Shown here piece by piece: positions 36,311 through 45,493 of a stretch of DNA of 64,000 nt (position 1 is the first letter of the stretch; each line of letters begins with the position of its first letter). The stretch is from assembly GCA_040754075.1 (NCBI GenBank), contig JBFMDH010000036.1, forward strand, positions 1 through 64,000. Reading direction: 5' to 3'. A program made the translations under genes and the position numbers. The stretch comes from Acidobacteriota bacterium. GTDB taxonomy: Bacteria > Acidobacteriota > Blastocatellia > UBA7656. Under the pieces are notes generated by a model. The model searched no databases. It worked only from the letters and a program-made list of their open reading frames with translations, and was not told where the DNA came from.

Positions 36311-36324
36311 GGCACAAAGCTTGC
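36311..36324 (+). promoter_or_regulatory. Sigma-54-type promoter for the hemerythrin gene
   Basis: CGGCACAAAGCTTGCA has GG (36311-36312) and GC (36323-36324) exactly 10 bp apart, matching GGCAC-N5-TTGCA. The expected start is near 36336, about 28 nt before the ATG. Confidence 0.7.
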
Positions 36325-36363
36325 AGTTTTGTTCACTTTAACACTTTATGCAGGAGTCGACTT

Positions 36364-36918
36364 ATGTCAGCGCCATTTTACATTTTGAAACACGAACACA
36401 GGGTAATTGAACGGGCATTGCGGGCGCTTGAGGGCGTCTGCTTCAGGCTCAAAGCCGGAGAAACGGTGCCCGCCGCTGATCTTTTAAAACTTATTGATTT
36501 CATCAGCGATTTCGCGCATGGATTTCACCACTTCAAAGAAGAACAATACCTATTTCCCCGGCTGAGACAACAAGGCATCAGCGGCGAAGGCGGCGTACTG
36601 CAAGCCCTCTCTTATGAGCATGAAATTGAGACCGAGTTGGTAGAAAAGCTACTGGATGCGGTGAAAGGCATCGAGAAAAATGATGCGGTGGCTATTGAGC
36701 AGTTCACCGACATCGCCTCCAAATATGTAGCGCACCTCATCGGGCATTTGCGCCACGAAGACGCGACGCTATTTCGATTGGCTGAAGAGTTATTAGAGCA
36801 GCCGGACAAAGACGCGCTCTACCAGGATTTTAAACTTGCAGAAAATAGTCTCGGCACGGATGCGGTTCGCGAATACGAAGACCTTGCCTCAACGCTTGAA
36901 GAGAAATGGGCGGTTTAA
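36364..36918 (+). CDS. Hemerythrin HHE-domain protein
   Basis: A 184-residue helical protein with the HHE pattern of a di-iron site: His in ILKHEHRVIE, HHFKEEQYLFP, LSYEHEIE, and HLRHEDATLF. Such proteins bind oxygen or act in nitric-oxide and iron-sulphur stress. No signal peptide; it is cytoplasmic. The start is preceded by AGGAG. A sigma-54-type promoter lies 40 bp upstream. The gene is monocistronic, with no obvious terminator before the next promoter. Confidence 0.92.
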   Translation: MSAPFYILKHEHRVIERALRALEGVCFRLKAGETVPAADLLKLIDFISDFAHGFHHFKEEQYLFPRLRQQGISGEGGVLQALSYEHEIETELVEKLLDAVKGIEKNDAVAIEQFTDIASKYVAHLIGHLRHEDATLFRLAEELLEQPDKDALYQDFKLAENSLGTDAVREYEDLASTLEEKWAV

Positions 36919-37145
36919 ATTTTTTAAGATGAGCTAACACTTACGCGACCTTTATCGCCGTCTGCTGCTCATTTACCAATGAATTTTAAATTTTTGCATC
37001 CTGCCATTTTATGAAATCTTCATAAAAATTTTGATAAGCCAGCGGCTTTTAAAAAGTAACGCTTTCGCTTCACCGGCGTACGAAATGGTGTCTCACCTTC
37101 TCCTCTTTTAAAATCCAAATACTGTTATTGCACCATTTACTCGAA

Positions 37146-37159
37146 GGCACGCTATTTGC
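37146..37159 (+). promoter_or_regulatory. Sigma-54-type promoter for the Gln-rich protein
   Basis: AGGCACGCTATTTGCC has GG (37146-37147) and GC (37158-37159) 10 bp apart and the full GGCACG-N4-TTGC core. TGTCTCA (37089-37095), also found near two other sigma-54 boxes here, lies about 55 bp upstream, and AAATGGTG/CACCATTT (37084-37091, 37128-37135) flank it. The leader to the ATG at 37274 is about 100 nt. The rest of the gap 36919-37273 shows no gene. Confidence 0.7.
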
Positions 37160-37273
37160 CAATAAAATTGAATTGAAATGTATGTAGCCAATCGGACTTT
37201 TTGCAGTGATGGATTGCCTTGTGATTTCTTACAAAAAGTCTTAGCGGCATACAACAGAAGAAGGAGATAAATT

Positions 37274-38386
37274 ATGAAAAGAAATATTTTTACACGTCTA
37301 TTATCTCTTGTAATGAGCGCACTGTTTTTAGTCGGAACCGGAATGCCGGTTTACACACAGCAGAACGGACAACAAGACAAGCAGGCACGCAAAGAGCAGC
37401 GTCGTCAAGAACAGCAACAAGCCGAACAGCAGCGACAGCAACAAAAGCAGCAACGTCGCACTGAACGACAACAACAAGCTCAACAAGAACTACAACGTCA
37501 ACAACAGCTGGAAACTCAGCGCCAGCAGGAAAAACAACAGCGTCGCTTAGAGCAGCAACGTCAGGAGCAGCAACAACAGCAACAGCGTCAGCAACAACGC
37601 GCTGCTCGTCAACAAACGGCGCAACAACAGGAAGCTGCGCGTCAACAACAGGAAGTTGTGCGTCAGCAGCAACGCGCCGCGCAACAACGTTTAGAACAAC
37701 AGCGACAGGAAGAGGCTCGGCAACGCCATTTGCAAAATCAACAACAGAAACAAGCCGCCAGAGCCGAACGCGAACGGCTGTCGCAACAGCAGCAACAGGC
37801 GTTGATTAATCGTCAACAACAACGAATTGTGCAGTATCGTCAGGCGCTTGAACAACGTGAGCGAATTTCCCGTGACCGTTTAAATTACCTGCAACGACAA
37901 AGACGTATACAGCAATATCGTTATCAGCAGGCTTATTTTGAGCACCTGCGCGAACAGCAACGCCGGATTCAGGCGATGAGAAATTACAACTACTACAACG
38001 ACCCGTATTTCTACACGCCACCGAGTTACCGTTACTATCGCGCTGGCAGGTACTATCAGGTAAATCGCTACGCAGCAGATTTGCTGCGACAGGCAATTAA
38101 CCAGGGTTATCAGGAAGGATTCCGTGCCGGACAGGCGGATAGAGAAGATGGCTGGAGATTTGATTATCGCTCCTCGTTTGCCTATCAGGATGCTAACTAT
38201 GGTTACACGGGATTTTATGTAGACCAGTCTGAGTACAATTACTATTTCCGCGAAGGATTCCGTCGCGGTTACGAAGACGGTTATTATAGCCGCCATCGTT
38301 ATGGGAACTACTCAAATGGCAGAATCTCAATTTTGGGCGCAGTCTTAACCGGAATTCTCGGTTTAACGGCACTCTTTTCAGACTAA
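37274..38386 (+). CDS. Secreted Gln/Arg-rich protein with Tyr-rich C-terminal part
   Basis: Unrecognised protein of 370 residues. A signal peptide (residues about 1-29, cut after VYTQ) is followed by about 190 residues almost only of Gln, Arg, Glu, Lys and Ala, predicted to be a long charged coiled coil. A Tyr-rich part with two copies of an EGFRxGxxDxxxG-type motif (QEGFRAGQADREDG near 278, REGFRRGYEDGYY near 338) and a C-terminal hydrophobic helix (SILGAVLTGILGLTALF) end it. AAGGAG precedes the ATG. It has a sigma-54-type promoter and a strong terminator, so it is a single-gene unit. A structural role in the envelope is likely but unproven. Confidence 0.85.
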   Translation: MKRNIFTRLLSLVMSALFLVGTGMPVYTQQNGQQDKQARKEQRRQEQQQAEQQRQQQKQQRRTERQQQAQQELQRQQQLETQRQQEKQQRRLEQQRQEQQQQQQRQQQRAARQQTAQQQEAARQQQEVVRQQQRAAQQRLEQQRQEEARQRHLQNQQQKQAARAERERLSQQQQQALINRQQQRIVQYRQALEQRERISRDRLNYLQRQRRIQQYRYQQAYFEHLREQQRRIQAMRNYNYYNDPYFYTPPSYRYYRAGRYYQVNRYAADLLRQAINQGYQEGFRAGQADREDGWRFDYRSSFAYQDANYGYTGFYVDQSEYNYYFREGFRRGYEDGYYSRHRYGNYSNGRISILGAVLTGILGLTALFSD

Positions 38387-38409
38387 TTTGAGTCTGTTTG
38401 AAATTGAGC

Positions 38410-38455
38410 AGCCCGACACAATCAAACAAAACTCGGTTGTGTCGGGCTTTATTTT
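38410..38455 (+). terminator. Terminator after the Gln-rich gene
   Basis: AGCCCGACACAA (38410-38421) pairs perfectly with TTGTGTCGGGCT (38437-38448), followed by TTATTTTTT. Confidence 0.9.
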
Positions 38456-38500
38456 TTCTGCTCACAAGACAGGTGAGCAGGTTGAAATTTTTATAAGCGA

Positions 38501-39934
38501 TTACTTGTTGTTTTGCGCTCCGACAGCTTCGCGTTTCGGCACGGCAAAGGGCAATTTATCAGGCGTCACCCGCACCCCGGTTGTTAGTTTTAGTGGATAT
38601 TTGCCGCCGCTCGGAAAGGTCAACTCCACAAAATAAGCTGTAAAGCCTTCCATAGGCGCTGCAATTTGAGCGTGATACATTCCTGCTTTTTTAGCGGTCA
38701 ACACGGAACTCTTATAAACCGCGCCTATCGTATCCAAACGAAAATCGCGAGCTTTCGCATTAGTCGCCTGCCAGAGCTTGACTTCTGTAGGCTGGTCTTT
38801 GGTTTGCACAGTTATTGAACCATCCTTTTCAATCCTCCAGGAAAAGCGTGGGCGCGGTTGATTTTTTACCACCGATTCAAAAAATGCATGCAGACTGTCG
38901 CGGGCATCCGAATTGCGCAGGTCATGTCTGGTGTTCGGGATGTAACGCAGATTTTTCTCGCCCCGCAAATCATCGAAATAAAATTGCCAGGAATCAGGCA
39001 GAAAGAACTGGTCGCCGGTCGAGTTCATAATCAATTTCGGCATGGTGAGTCGTTCGCGATACGAATACGGGTCTTCGATTTTCATGAGTTCGGCGTACTG
39101 CGGCGTGCCCGACCATGAATGCAGGTTCGAGTAATCGGCAATCGCCGGTGCCCAAAAACCATAAGCCCGGAAATGATGTTCCATGCTTTTTTCATTGTTT
39201 AAAACATCAATCACAATCGGCACCACAGCCGTCACCCGATCATCAACTGCGGCGGTTGTCCACGCTGTCCAGCCGCGTTTTGACCCCCCGGCGACAACGA
39301 ATTTATCAACCCTAAGCTTTCCGCGTTCCGCCTCGCCGCAAAATGCCGTTACCGTATCCATCGCGCGCACCGCGGCTTTGGTCATCGGCAGACGCAGGGG
39401 CCAGGTTTCATCGCCGGTCTTTAAAAATTTCTCCCACGTGTAAGCGATGATGCCATCTTCGGTGCGTGATTTCGTTTCATCTTTAAAGGTCAATGGCTCG
39501 TTTGGCACCATACGTAAATCGGCAACCACGGCTTGCGTATCAACCGCAACCGCCGCGAGATTCGCATCCGCGCCGTTTGGCGCTTTGCTGCCATTTGAGC
39601 CGCCATTGATAAACAGCATTGCCGTTGAAGTGGTCACCTTTTCGGGTTGAATGATGACCAACCAATGTTTCCACAACGGGCGGTCAACCTCTTCAGCCGC
39701 GCGCCACTGTTGCGACGTGAGTTCGATGATGAATGCCGTATAGCCCGCGCCTTTCACGGTATTGAGCAAGTCATAGCGATAATTCGCATCCGGTTTGAAA
39801 ACGTAACGGTCAAGGGCTGTCTGTTTGCGCAGGTTGCGCTCGCGCGGCGCGGCATAAACATAGCTGCCAATCAATAAAATCAAGGCGCATAAAATGGTAT
39901 GACGAATCAATGACAAACTAATCCTGTTGCTCAC
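38501..39934 (-). CDS. PhoPQ-activated pathogenicity-related family protein
   Basis: Secreted alpha/beta-hydrolase-like protein of the PhoPQ_related (PqaA) family. The signal segment (SLIRHTILCALILLIGSYVYA) is followed by the family pattern WRAAEEVDRPLWKHWLVIIQP, INGGSNG and VVAGGSKRGWTAW, the nucleophile-elbow-like serine. GTG at 39934 is chosen because AAGGAG lies 10 bp upstream and the signal peptide is then N-terminal; an ATG further upstream (39997) has no ribosome site. Length is 477 residues. The family was first linked to antimicrobial-peptide resistance in Salmonella; the enzymatic activity is unknown. It is convergent with the Gln-rich gene. Confidence 0.9.
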   Translation of the reverse strand: MSNRISLSLIRHTILCALILLIGSYVYAAPRERNLRKQTALDRYVFKPDANYRYDLLNTVKGAGYTAFIIELTSQQWRAAEEVDRPLWKHWLVIIQPEKVTTSTAMLFINGGSNGSKAPNGADANLAAVAVDTQAVVADLRMVPNEPLTFKDETKSRTEDGIIAYTWEKFLKTGDETWPLRLPMTKAAVRAMDTVTAFCGEAERGKLRVDKFVVAGGSKRGWTAWTTAAVDDRVTAVVPIVIDVLNNEKSMEHHFRAYGFWAPAIADYSNLHSWSGTPQYAELMKIEDPYSYRERLTMPKLIMNSTGDQFFLPDSWQFYFDDLRGEKNLRYIPNTRHDLRNSDARDSLHAFFESVVKNQPRPRFSWRIEKDGSITVQTKDQPTEVKLWQATNAKARDFRLDTIGAVYKSSVLTAKKAGMYHAQIAAPMEGFTAYFVELTFPSGGKYPLKLTTGVRVTPDKLPFAVPKREAVGAQNNK

Positions 39935-39999
39935 TTGAAAACTCTCCTTATGGAATCGAAGCCTGTGCGTCATTCGGTGGCGGAAATTTTCTATCAACT

Positions 40000-40043
40000 C
40001 TCGGTGTCTCTGTATTTTTCTTTTTCACCACTGAGACACCGAG
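40000..40043. repeat. Imperfect hairpin with heptamer-like arms
   Basis: CTCGGTGTCTC (40000-40010) pairs with GAGACACCGAG (40033-40043), and both ends continue with related 7-bp words (TCTCTGT, GAGACGC). It lies in the gap between the PhoPQ-related gene and the esterase gene on the minus strand. Confidence 0.7.
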
Positions 40044-40131
40044 ACGCAGAGGGTTACATAAAATCACTCGTATCAAGACGCTTGAAATTTACCCACGTTT
40101 CGGGTAATCAACCTAAAATTTTCCACTGGAA

Positions 40132-41034
40132 CTATTTTTTTGAAGCATCATTGGAATTTAAAAAGCCCTGTCCGCGCAACCAATTTTCTAAGAGTGTAGA
40201 CCAGAGGCTCAAGGTCGCATCGTCTTTGGCTAACCCTACGCCATGTCTGCCGTGTTCAAAGAGGTGCATTTCAAATTTGACATTATTTTTGCGCAAGGCA
40301 TCGGCAAACCTGGTGCTGTTTTCAACAGGCACACCACTGTCATCGACCGTGTGAAATAAAAAGGTCGGCGGGGTTTTTGCCGTCACCTGCGTTTCATTGG
40401 AAAGCCAGTCTATCAACTCCGGCGCAGGCGTTTCGCCCAATAAATTTTTACGCGAGCCGCTGTGCGTAAACGGTGACTTCATCGTAATCACCGGATAGCA
40501 GAGAATCGCCACATCCGGGCGACTGCTCACGCGGTCAACCGGGTCGGCAGCTTGCGCATTGCCGTCATCGAAATGCGTGGCGGCGGTCGATGCCAGATGC
40601 CCGCCCGCTGAAAATCCCATCACCCCGATACGATGCGGGTCGATTTTCCATTCGGTGGCTTTAGTGCGCGCCAGACGAATCGCCCGCTGCACATCCCACA
40701 TCATCGCCGGGTGATGATAGCGCGGACCCAGACGATATTTGAGAACGAAGGCGGTAATTCCCAGACGATTGAGCCACAACGCCACATCGTGCCCTTCGTG
40801 GGACGCAAGATGACCGTAGCTGCCGCCCGGACAAACGACAATGGCAGCGCCCGTCGCTTTATCGGCAGGCGCAGGATAATACTGAATCGCCGGTGTGTCT
40901 TCCGGTTGGCTGCCTTTGGCGGCAGGCGCGCCTTGCGGCCACAGCGGTTCAAGTGGCGGCGCAGTTTGTCTATTGACGGTTGGCAAATTAAAAAGCGCGC
41001 TTAGGATGAAAGCATACAAAAGCCTTTTCCTCAT
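40132..41034 (-). CDS. Secreted alpha/beta hydrolase (acetyl-esterase-like)
   Basis: An esterase of about 300 residues with a signal peptide ([18 protein letters not shown]). The oxyanion motif [15 protein letters not shown], the nucleophile in [13 protein letters not shown], Asp in HTVDDSGVP and His in FEHGRHGVG are present, the pattern of BD-FAE/acetyl-xylan esterases. The ATG at 41034 has GGAG 6 bp upstream. Its location with a GH42 gene on the same strand suggests plant polysaccharide breakdown, but the substrate is not known. Confidence 0.92.
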   Translation of the reverse strand: MRKRLLYAFILSALFNLPTVNRQTAPPLEPLWPQGAPAAKGSQPEDTPAIQYYPAPADKATGAAIVVCPGGSYGHLASHEGHDVALWLNRLGITAFVLKYRLGPRYHHPAMMWDVQRAIRLARTKATEWKIDPHRIGVMGFSAGGHLASTAATHFDDGNAQAADPVDRVSSRPDVAILCYPVITMKSPFTHSGSRKNLLGETPAPELIDWLSNETQVTAKTPPTFLFHTVDDSGVPVENSTRFADALRKNNVKFEMHLFEHGRHGVGLAKDDATLSLWSTLLENWLRGQGFLNSNDASKK

Positions 41035-41201
41035 GGGTATCTCCGTTGATAGTGGCGAATCATAACGGCACGCCTGATGAAGCGCAATGCGATTCAAGAC
41101 CTGGCTCTTTCATAACCGGTTTTCTTTTGCTTAAGAGCTTTATGTTTGAGAGCCACCATTTTATCCTGCATAGTCCAGCCAAATTTTCAGTTTATCAACC
41201 T

Positions 41202-41777
41202 TCAAGCAATCTCTTCGGGAGCGACTTTGCGACAATAAATTCCCGAATCCGGGTGAATCGGATGAAACGCATGTTTTTCAACTGCTTGAAATCCTACAGT
41301 TGTTACCGGTCTGACATAGATGTAACGGATTGACCGATTCGCTTTAATGATGGCTTTCAAGTCGCGATAGAGCAGGTAAATCAGATAACCTTGCGCTTGT
41401 CGGGTGCGACCATAAACCATCGAAAGATAGAGCGCATCAACCGATTCGTTGGCTTGGCATAAATGCGCTGCGGTAAGTTCGCGGCTTTGGCAAATCACCC
41501 CTGATTCAATCAAGGTTTCACATTCCCGGTTAATCGGATAGAGAATATAAAAACCGACCATCGAGTCAACGGTTGCAGTTTGTGGCTTAATCAATTTAAT
41601 GATGCGAGGATTGAGGCGATGCCTTTCGAGCAATACCGATTCGCTGACCTGGGCGACACGTTCAAGAATCCTGTCATCAAGCGCGCATAATCGTTGAAGC
41701 GATGCCTCATCACAATATTCATCCGTAAAACGGCTGCAAAAATGTTTGCGTATTTGCGGAGAAATGAACCTTGTCAT
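41202..41777 (-). CDS. Unrecognised protein, possibly an acyltransferase fold
   Basis: A 191-residue cytoplasmic protein. The second half (IYLLYRDLKAIIKANRSIRYIYVRPVTTVGFQAVEKHAFHPI) has the alternating helix/strand layout seen in N-acyltransferases of the GNAT type, and a proline-arginine pattern like a substrate pocket, but no clear acetyl-CoA loop. No membrane segment. It sits between the esterase and the beta-galactosidase on the same strand, without a strong ribosome site. A homology search would settle the family. Confidence 0.6.
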   Translation of the reverse strand: MTRFISPQIRKHFCSRFTDEYCDEASLQRLCALDDRILERVAQVSESVLLERHRLNPRIIKLIKPQTATVDSMVGFYILYPINRECETLIESGVICQSRELTAAHLCQANESVDALYLSMVYGRTRQAQGYLIYLLYRDLKAIIKANRSIRYIYVRPVTTVGFQAVEKHAFHPIHPDSGIYCRKVAPEEIA

Positions 41778-41843
41778 GCGGAGAGCCTACCGGGTTTTCA
41801 AAAGCGATTCAACTTCACTTTCCATATGGCTCCCTCTTTCAAA

Positions 41844-43940
41844 TTATTTCCAGATTAAAACCTCAGCTGGCTTCAAGGGCAAATTCCCCAAAAGAATTTC
41901 TGCGCCTTTTGGCAATGACAGACTCGCCGCCCGCGAAGAATAATTGACCGCTACATAAAAGCCGTCGCGCCATTCGACATAAACGCCTTCCGGGTAATCT
42001 TCAACGGCGATGCCCGCGCGCTGATAAACCTGGCGTAAGACGGCTCGTTCCAACTGCCCGTCTTTGCTGTGTACACCGATATAGGTGACACTGCCTTTGC
42101 CGATTTTGCGATAGGTCACGGCTGTTTGTCCGGCATAGTATTGATTGGCGTATTGCGCCAGGCTTTCCGTATTTGCCAATGGCTTCAAGACATCCGCCCA
42201 GACGTTCCATTGATAGTTCGTCGTGTTCAGGCGAACCGCTCCGGTCGTATCGCCCGGCAGCGCGTCAAAGAAAGCGACCTCTGCGCCAATTAAAGAATAG
42301 ATAGGCTCTGCCCAACGCGCTTCCCACAACTGCCCGTTGCGTTTCTTTTGCCCGGTGCGACAGGTGAGCACGAGATTGCCGCCTTGTTCAACATAGCGTG
42401 TCCATTTGCTGACCAACGCTTCATCGAGCAATTGATAAGCCGGGGCAATGAGCACCGGGTATTTATTGAAATCATCGGTTTCGGCAATCACGTCCACGGG
42501 CGCGCCGCAAGACTTGGCGCTTTCCAGATAACGAAACGTATGTCCCCAGGTGTCCCAAAGCCCTGTCTGTTTCTGCTCATTAATATTCCAGAGGTTTTCG
42601 TGATTCCATAAAATCGCCGTCCTGCGCGCCAGATAATCAGCCGGAACTTTTGCCGCCGCATCATATTTCGCTCGTAAGCCTCGCATCTCTTTAATAACCT
42701 GCTGATATTCCAAGCCGCCGGGCGAAGGCGTCACGCCATCCGTGCGCACAATGCCATAATGATACTGTTCGCTGCCGTAAAGCGGTTGGCGGAAACGATA
42801 GGTGCAGGCGAAAGAACTGCCTCCGGCAAACGCATGCCACAGCCACATACGCACGACGCCCGGGTTGGGCTGCGGATTGATGTATGCCCAGTTGACCTGA
42901 CCGGGTTGCAGTTCCATTACCCCTGTGACGCCTTTAAACGATTTGTAAAATGCATTGCCGAATGCCATGCCATATTGCCAACCCAGACGAAACCCATCAT
43001 CGCCCAGGTTATGACCGCCGCTTACGGGATAGAGGGTAAACGAGATGAAATCCAAATCGGTTGAACGGCGCGGGTCGCTTGAAGCGATAGTGGTGATGTA
43101 ATTTGTGGTGATCCATTGCGCGGGCGCGGTGTGACGCCTGAGGAGCGCCGCTTGCCAGTTCAAAAACTTGCCGGTTTGGTCTGCCGTGAAGCGGCGAAAA
43201 TCAAGCAAGGCATGCGGGTTGACGCCATACAGATAGGTCGGATTAGGGATGCGAATCTGCGCGAAGTTGTTGTAGGTCAAACTCCAGAACGCCGTGCCCC
43301 ATTCCTTGTTTAGTTGTTCGATGGTTTTATAACGCGCCCTGAGCCACTGGCGAAACGCCACTTGTGCCGAAGGGCTGTAATCGGGCGGCGCGCCCGGTTC
43401 GTTATCGAGTTGCCAGCCCCAGACATTCGGATTGCGCCCGTAACGCCGCGCCATCTCCGTGATGATGCGCTCACTCAGTCGCAAATAGGTCGGGTCGGCA
43501 AGCGCGTTGTTGCCGCGCGAGCCGTGTTCGCGGCGTCGCCCGTCGCTTCCGACTAAAAAGGTTTGCGGATATTTTTCGCCCATCCACGCAGGGGGACAGG
43601 GCGTCGGCGTACAGAGCACGACGCGCAGATGATGACGCGCCGCCAGCGCAATGGCTTTATCGAGCCAGGCGAAATCGAATCTCCCTTCGACCGGTTCCAT
43701 CCGCGCCCAGGCGAATTCCGCCAGGTGAACGAACTCGAAACCCATCGCTTCCATATTGGCGAAATCTCTGTCCCATTGCGCCTCAGTCCAGTGTTCCGGG
43801 TAATAATAAACGCCGATGGTCATCAGGTCTTTAGCGGGAAAAAACCGCGATGCCGTTTGAGCGGCAATGACCATTGAAACCTGCGACAACATGAGCGCAA
43901 GCAGAACTGAAATCCTCACAAAGCGGCAAAATCTGTTCAT
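41844..43940 (-). CDS. Secreted beta-galactosidase, GH42
   Basis: A 698-residue glycoside hydrolase with a signal peptide (residues about 1-26). The GH42 start IGVYYYPEHWTEAQWDRD, the acid/base Glu in WQLDNEPG (near 181) and the nucleophile Glu in GVMELQPGQVNW (near 342) are present. The trimerisation and C-terminal domains follow. Unlike typical cytoplasmic GH42 this one is exported, probably to cleave galactosides or arabinogalactan fragments in the periplasm. It may be co-transcribed with the small gene and esterase downstream. A loop near residue 120 includes a CTPTPCPP cysteine pair that could bind metal or form a disulphide. Confidence 0.95.
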   Translation of the reverse strand: MNRFCRFVRISVLLALMLSQVSMVIAAQTASRFFPAKDLMTIGVYYYPEHWTEAQWDRDFANMEAMGFEFVHLAEFAWARMEPVEGRFDFAWLDKAIALAARHHLRVVLCTPTPCPPAWMGEKYPQTFLVGSDGRRREHGSRGNNALADPTYLRLSERIITEMARRYGRNPNVWGWQLDNEPGAPPDYSPSAQVAFRQWLRARYKTIEQLNKEWGTAFWSLTYNNFAQIRIPNPTYLYGVNPHALLDFRRFTADQTGKFLNWQAALLRRHTAPAQWITTNYITTIASSDPRRSTDLDFISFTLYPVSGGHNLGDDGFRLGWQYGMAFGNAFYKSFKGVTGVMELQPGQVNWAYINPQPNPGVVRMWLWHAFAGGSSFACTYRFRQPLYGSEQYHYGIVRTDGVTPSPGGLEYQQVIKEMRGLRAKYDAAAKVPADYLARRTAILWNHENLWNINEQKQTGLWDTWGHTFRYLESAKSCGAPVDVIAETDDFNKYPVLIAPAYQLLDEALVSKWTRYVEQGGNLVLTCRTGQKKRNGQLWEARWAEPIYSLIGAEVAFFDALPGDTTGAVRLNTTNYQWNVWADVLKPLANTESLAQYANQYYAGQTAVTYRKIGKGSVTYIGVHSKDGQLERAVLRQVYQRAGIAVEDYPEGVYVEWRDGFYVAVNYSSRAASLSLPKGAEILLGNLPLKPAEVLIWK

Positions 43941-44051
43941 CCCTAAATCTCCAATGAAGATTTTTCAGTTGAGTGTTGGTCAGAAAACGACAAGCGCGCT
44001 CAATGACCGCTTCTCAACTCGGTCTATCGTATTTTGATTTGCAATTCAGTA

Positions 44052-45416
44052 TCACTTTCCAATGCAGAAAGTCGAGAAGATTTGATTGAGAATATCATCG
44101 GTCAAGGTTTCACCGGTGATGTCGCCGAGCGCAGTTAATGAAGCATGGAGTTTCAGCAAAATCACTTCTTCGAGTTCGCCTTCGACGATTAAATCGCGCG
44201 CCTGCTTTGCCTGTTCAAACGCCACTCGCACGGCTTGCTGTTGACGCGCATCGGTGATTAACAGGTCGTCGCGCTCAACACTGAGGTCGCCGGAAAGCTG
44301 ATGAAAAATTCTGTCGCGCAACCCATCCAAGCCTTCACCGGTGAGCGCCGAAATAATCACCGCATCTTTCAACTCGTCACCGATTTTCTCTTCCAACCGG
44401 TGTGCAAGGTCGGATTTATTGAGCGCAACGATGCGTCTTTCAACCGGAAGTTCTGTAAGCAACCGTTTATCATCCGCGCTTAAATTTTCCGAATTATCCA
44501 AAACCAATAACACGATGTCGGCATCGGCAATCGCACGGCGGCTGCGGCTGATGCCAAGGCTTTCAACCACATCCTGGGTTTCGCGAATCCCTGCCGTGTC
44601 AATCAAGCGCACGGGGATGCCGGCAATCGAGGCGCTTTCATAAAGCGTATCTCTGGTGGTGCCGGGAATCGCCGTGACGATGGCGCGGTCGCTGCCTACG
44701 AGTTGATTGAAGACCGACGATTTGCCGACATTCGGGCGACCGACAATAGCGAGGTCAAAACCTTCTTTGACGAATCGACCGAGCGCAAAGGTCGCGGCTA
44801 CTTTTTTCAGTTCGCCAATCACCCGTTCGAGTTTTTGCAGAATGCGTCCGAGATTTTCCGGCGTGATGTCATCTTCGACAAACTCGACGCTCGATTCCAT
44901 GTGAACAATAATATCGAGCAGGGTTTGTTTGAGCGGCGCGAGTTGTTTTGAAAATGCGCCTTCGAGTTGGCGAGTCGCCACCCGCGCTTGATAGGCAGTC
45001 TGGGCGTTGATGATGTCGCGCACCGCCTGGGCTTGCGCCAAATCAATCCGGCGATTTAAGAAAGCGCGAAAGGTGAACTCGCCGGGTTCGGCAATGCGCG
45101 CGCCGCTCACAATCAGCAAATCCAGAACCCGGCGCAAGACGACGGGGCTGCCGTGACAACTGAGTTCAACAACATCTTCGCCGGTGTAAGAATGCGGCGC
45201 TTTGAAATAGGTGAGAATCGCTTCGTCAACGACTTCACTGGTCGTCAAGTCAACGATGCGTCCGAAACGCGCGTAGTTTGGTTGGAAATCTTTCGTCGTG
45301 GTATGAAAAATTTGCCGGGCGATACTCAGCGAATCTTTGCCGCTCAAGCGCACAACGCCGATGCCGCCGCGCCCCGTGGGCGTTGAAATCGCTGCGATGG
45401 TGTCATCTCTTAACAT
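44052..45416 (-). CDS. mnmE: tRNA modification GTPase MnmE
   Basis: Partner of MnmG in wobble-uridine modification. The N-terminal folate-binding domain (IAAISTPTGRGGIGVVRLSG), the GTPase domain with GRPNVGKSS, DTAGIRET and NKSD, and the C-terminal FCIGK motif are all there; length is 454 residues. The gene lies downstream of khpB in the rpmH-to-mnmE cluster. A heptamer hairpin (45423-45491) fills the gap between khpB and mnmE and leaves no ribosome site before the mnmE ATG. Confidence 0.97.
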   Translation of the reverse strand: MLRDDTIAAISTPTGRGGIGVVRLSGKDSLSIARQIFHTTTKDFQPNYARFGRIVDLTTSEVVDEAILTYFKAPHSYTGEDVVELSCHGSPVVLRRVLDLLIVSGARIAEPGEFTFRAFLNRRIDLAQAQAVRDIINAQTAYQARVATRQLEGAFSKQLAPLKQTLLDIIVHMESSVEFVEDDITPENLGRILQKLERVIGELKKVAATFALGRFVKEGFDLAIVGRPNVGKSSVFNQLVGSDRAIVTAIPGTTRDTLYESASIAGIPVRLIDTAGIRETQDVVESLGISRSRRAIADADIVLLVLDNSENLSADDKRLLTELPVERRIVALNKSDLAHRLEEKIGDELKDAVIISALTGEGLDGLRDRIFHQLSGDLSVERDDLLITDARQQQAVRVAFEQAKQARDLIVEGELEEVILLKLHASLTALGDITGETLTDDILNQIFSTFCIGK

Positions 45417-45422
45417 AGTGAT

Positions 45423-45491
45423 GAGTGATGAGTAATGAGTGATGAGTGAAAAGCCATTTACTCATTACTCATCACTCATTACTCATCACTC
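45423..45491. repeat. Heptamer-array hairpin between khpB and mnmE
   Basis: A 25-bp perfect inverted repeat (45423-45447 with 45467-45491) built of tandem GAGTGAT and GAGTAAT units. It begins 6 bp from the mnmE start codon and ends 2 bp from the khpB stop codon. Confidence 0.9.
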
Positions 45492-45493
45492 TT

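Noticed and set aside
45423-45491. Tandem repeats as a CRISPR array
   Set aside because: Units are 7 bp, contiguous and in inverted arms, with no spacers and no cas genes in the window.
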